This document shows, piece by piece, positions 5,002 to 5,323 of a stretch of DNA of 5,323 bases. The position numbers and the translations under genes are program-made. The DNA is from Caldisericia bacterium (lineage in GTDB: Bacteria; Caldisericota; Caldisericia; B22-G15), in assembly GCA_021158845.1 (NCBI GenBank), contig JAGGSY010000055.1:1-5323 (forward strand), given 5' to 3'. Under the pieces are notes generated by a model. The model was not told the origin of the DNA. It made no database searches and worked only from the letters and a program-made list of their open reading frames with translations. The first letter of the stretch is position 1, and each line of letters opens with the position of its first letter.

Positions 5002-5323
5002 TTAGAAGTCTATTGTGTATCTTGAGAATTTTATAAATTTCACTTCTTTATCATGGAAAGAGGAAGGAACCACAATTGTCATTGTGTCATCTTCTCTATC
5101 AAAGTTTTTTACTATACCAAGGGATATACAAAACCTATCTCTATCAAGAAGAGAGATTAATGTTCCTGGTGGTGGAATTTCATAGTTAAGGTCAATACCA
5201 AGGAGGTTTTTCTCTGAAAAGATGATCTTTAAAATCTTTCTATCCTTAAAGTATTCTTTAAACCTATTCTCTCTATATTTAATCCTCTCCTCCCTGTCTC
5301 TTTGAGATACATATGGAGAAGGT
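5002..5323 (-). CDS. C-terminal part of a Clp1/Grc3-like polynucleotide 5'-kinase family protein
   Basis: The last 106 codons and the TAA of a gene that enters from the right edge are present; the start and any P-loop domain lie outside. The visible part begins with a basic, helical stretch, QRDREERIKYRENRFKEYF (7-25), like the R-x-x-x-R-x-x-x-F-x-x-YF segment after the kinase domain in Clp1/Grc3-type proteins. A small beta domain follows with GTLISLLDRDRFCISLGIVK (54-73), matching their LVGLLD-x-x-G-x-x-LGLGIV pattern, and ends FIKFSRYTIDF. Family members phosphorylate 5'-hydroxyl ends of RNA or DNA and occur in archaea, eukaryotes and some thermophilic bacteria. The kinase activity itself cannot be judged without the P-loop. 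It is encoded on the same strand as, and 85 nt upstream of, the membrane helix-hairpin-helix gene. Confidence 0.6.
   Translation of the reverse strand, partial: PSPYVSQRDREERIKYRENRFKEYFKDRKILKIIFSEKNLLGIDLNYEIPPPGTLISLLDRDRFCISLGIVKNFDREDDTMTIVVPSSFHDKEVKFIKFSRYTIDF

Noticed and set aside
1..5323. CRISPR array, tRNA, rRNA, insertion sequence or attachment-site repeats
   Set aside because: No regularly spaced direct repeats, cloverleaf-type blocks, transposase frames or terminal inverted repeats were seen.

Overview
The window is low-GC DNA that looks like an anaerobic, probably thermophilic bacterium. The evidence is a cobalamin riboswitch, a consensus sigma70-type promoter, strong AGGAGG ribosome binding sites, oxygen-sensitive glycyl-radical chemistry, and proteins rich in Lys, Glu and Ile. 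The species cannot be named from the sequence; groups such as Dictyoglomota, Caldisericota or Thermotogota are possible but unproven.

Left part (1-597). A reverse-strand gene starts near the left edge and runs out of the window. A mostly non-coding stretch follows, with at most a decayed reading frame. Then comes a perfect TTGACA-N17-TATAAT promoter (335-363) that drives a 5' leader of about 230 nt. The leader holds a full cobalamin (B12) riboswitch aptamer (380-541) and a 12-bp hairpin (545-575). The hairpin loop is perfectly complementary to the aptamer's L5 loop.

Centre (598-3543), + strand operon. It encodes an anaerobic class III ribonucleotide reductase in three pieces. The 699-aa NrdD carries the ATP cone and the catalytic barrel but ends before the glycyl-radical segment. 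A separate 49-aa protein carries only the glycyl-radical loop (RVVGY). A 229-aa radical-SAM activase, NrdG, follows. The small gene has its own ideal Shine-Dalgarno sequence overlapping the nrdD stop, and its stop overlaps the nrdG start (ATGA). The zinc-ribbon cysteines that normally precede the radical loop are also missing. The natural reading is a genetically split NrdD, with the radical on a small exchangeable subunit in the manner of GrcA/YfiD for pyruvate formate-lyase. B12 would repress the whole operon, presumably because a B12-dependent class II reductase exists elsewhere in the genome.

Right part (3544-5323), - strand. Read leftwards from the right edge there are three genes: the C-terminus of a protein resembling Clp1/Grc3-type polynucleotide 5'-kinases, a membrane-anchored helix-hairpin-helix protein, and, 6 nt further on, a conserved protein of unknown function. 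The convergent gap beside nrdG (3544-3683) holds a 44-codon open frame resembling a BNR/sialidase-type repeat, probably a gene remnant. No convincing intrinsic terminator was seen in the window.
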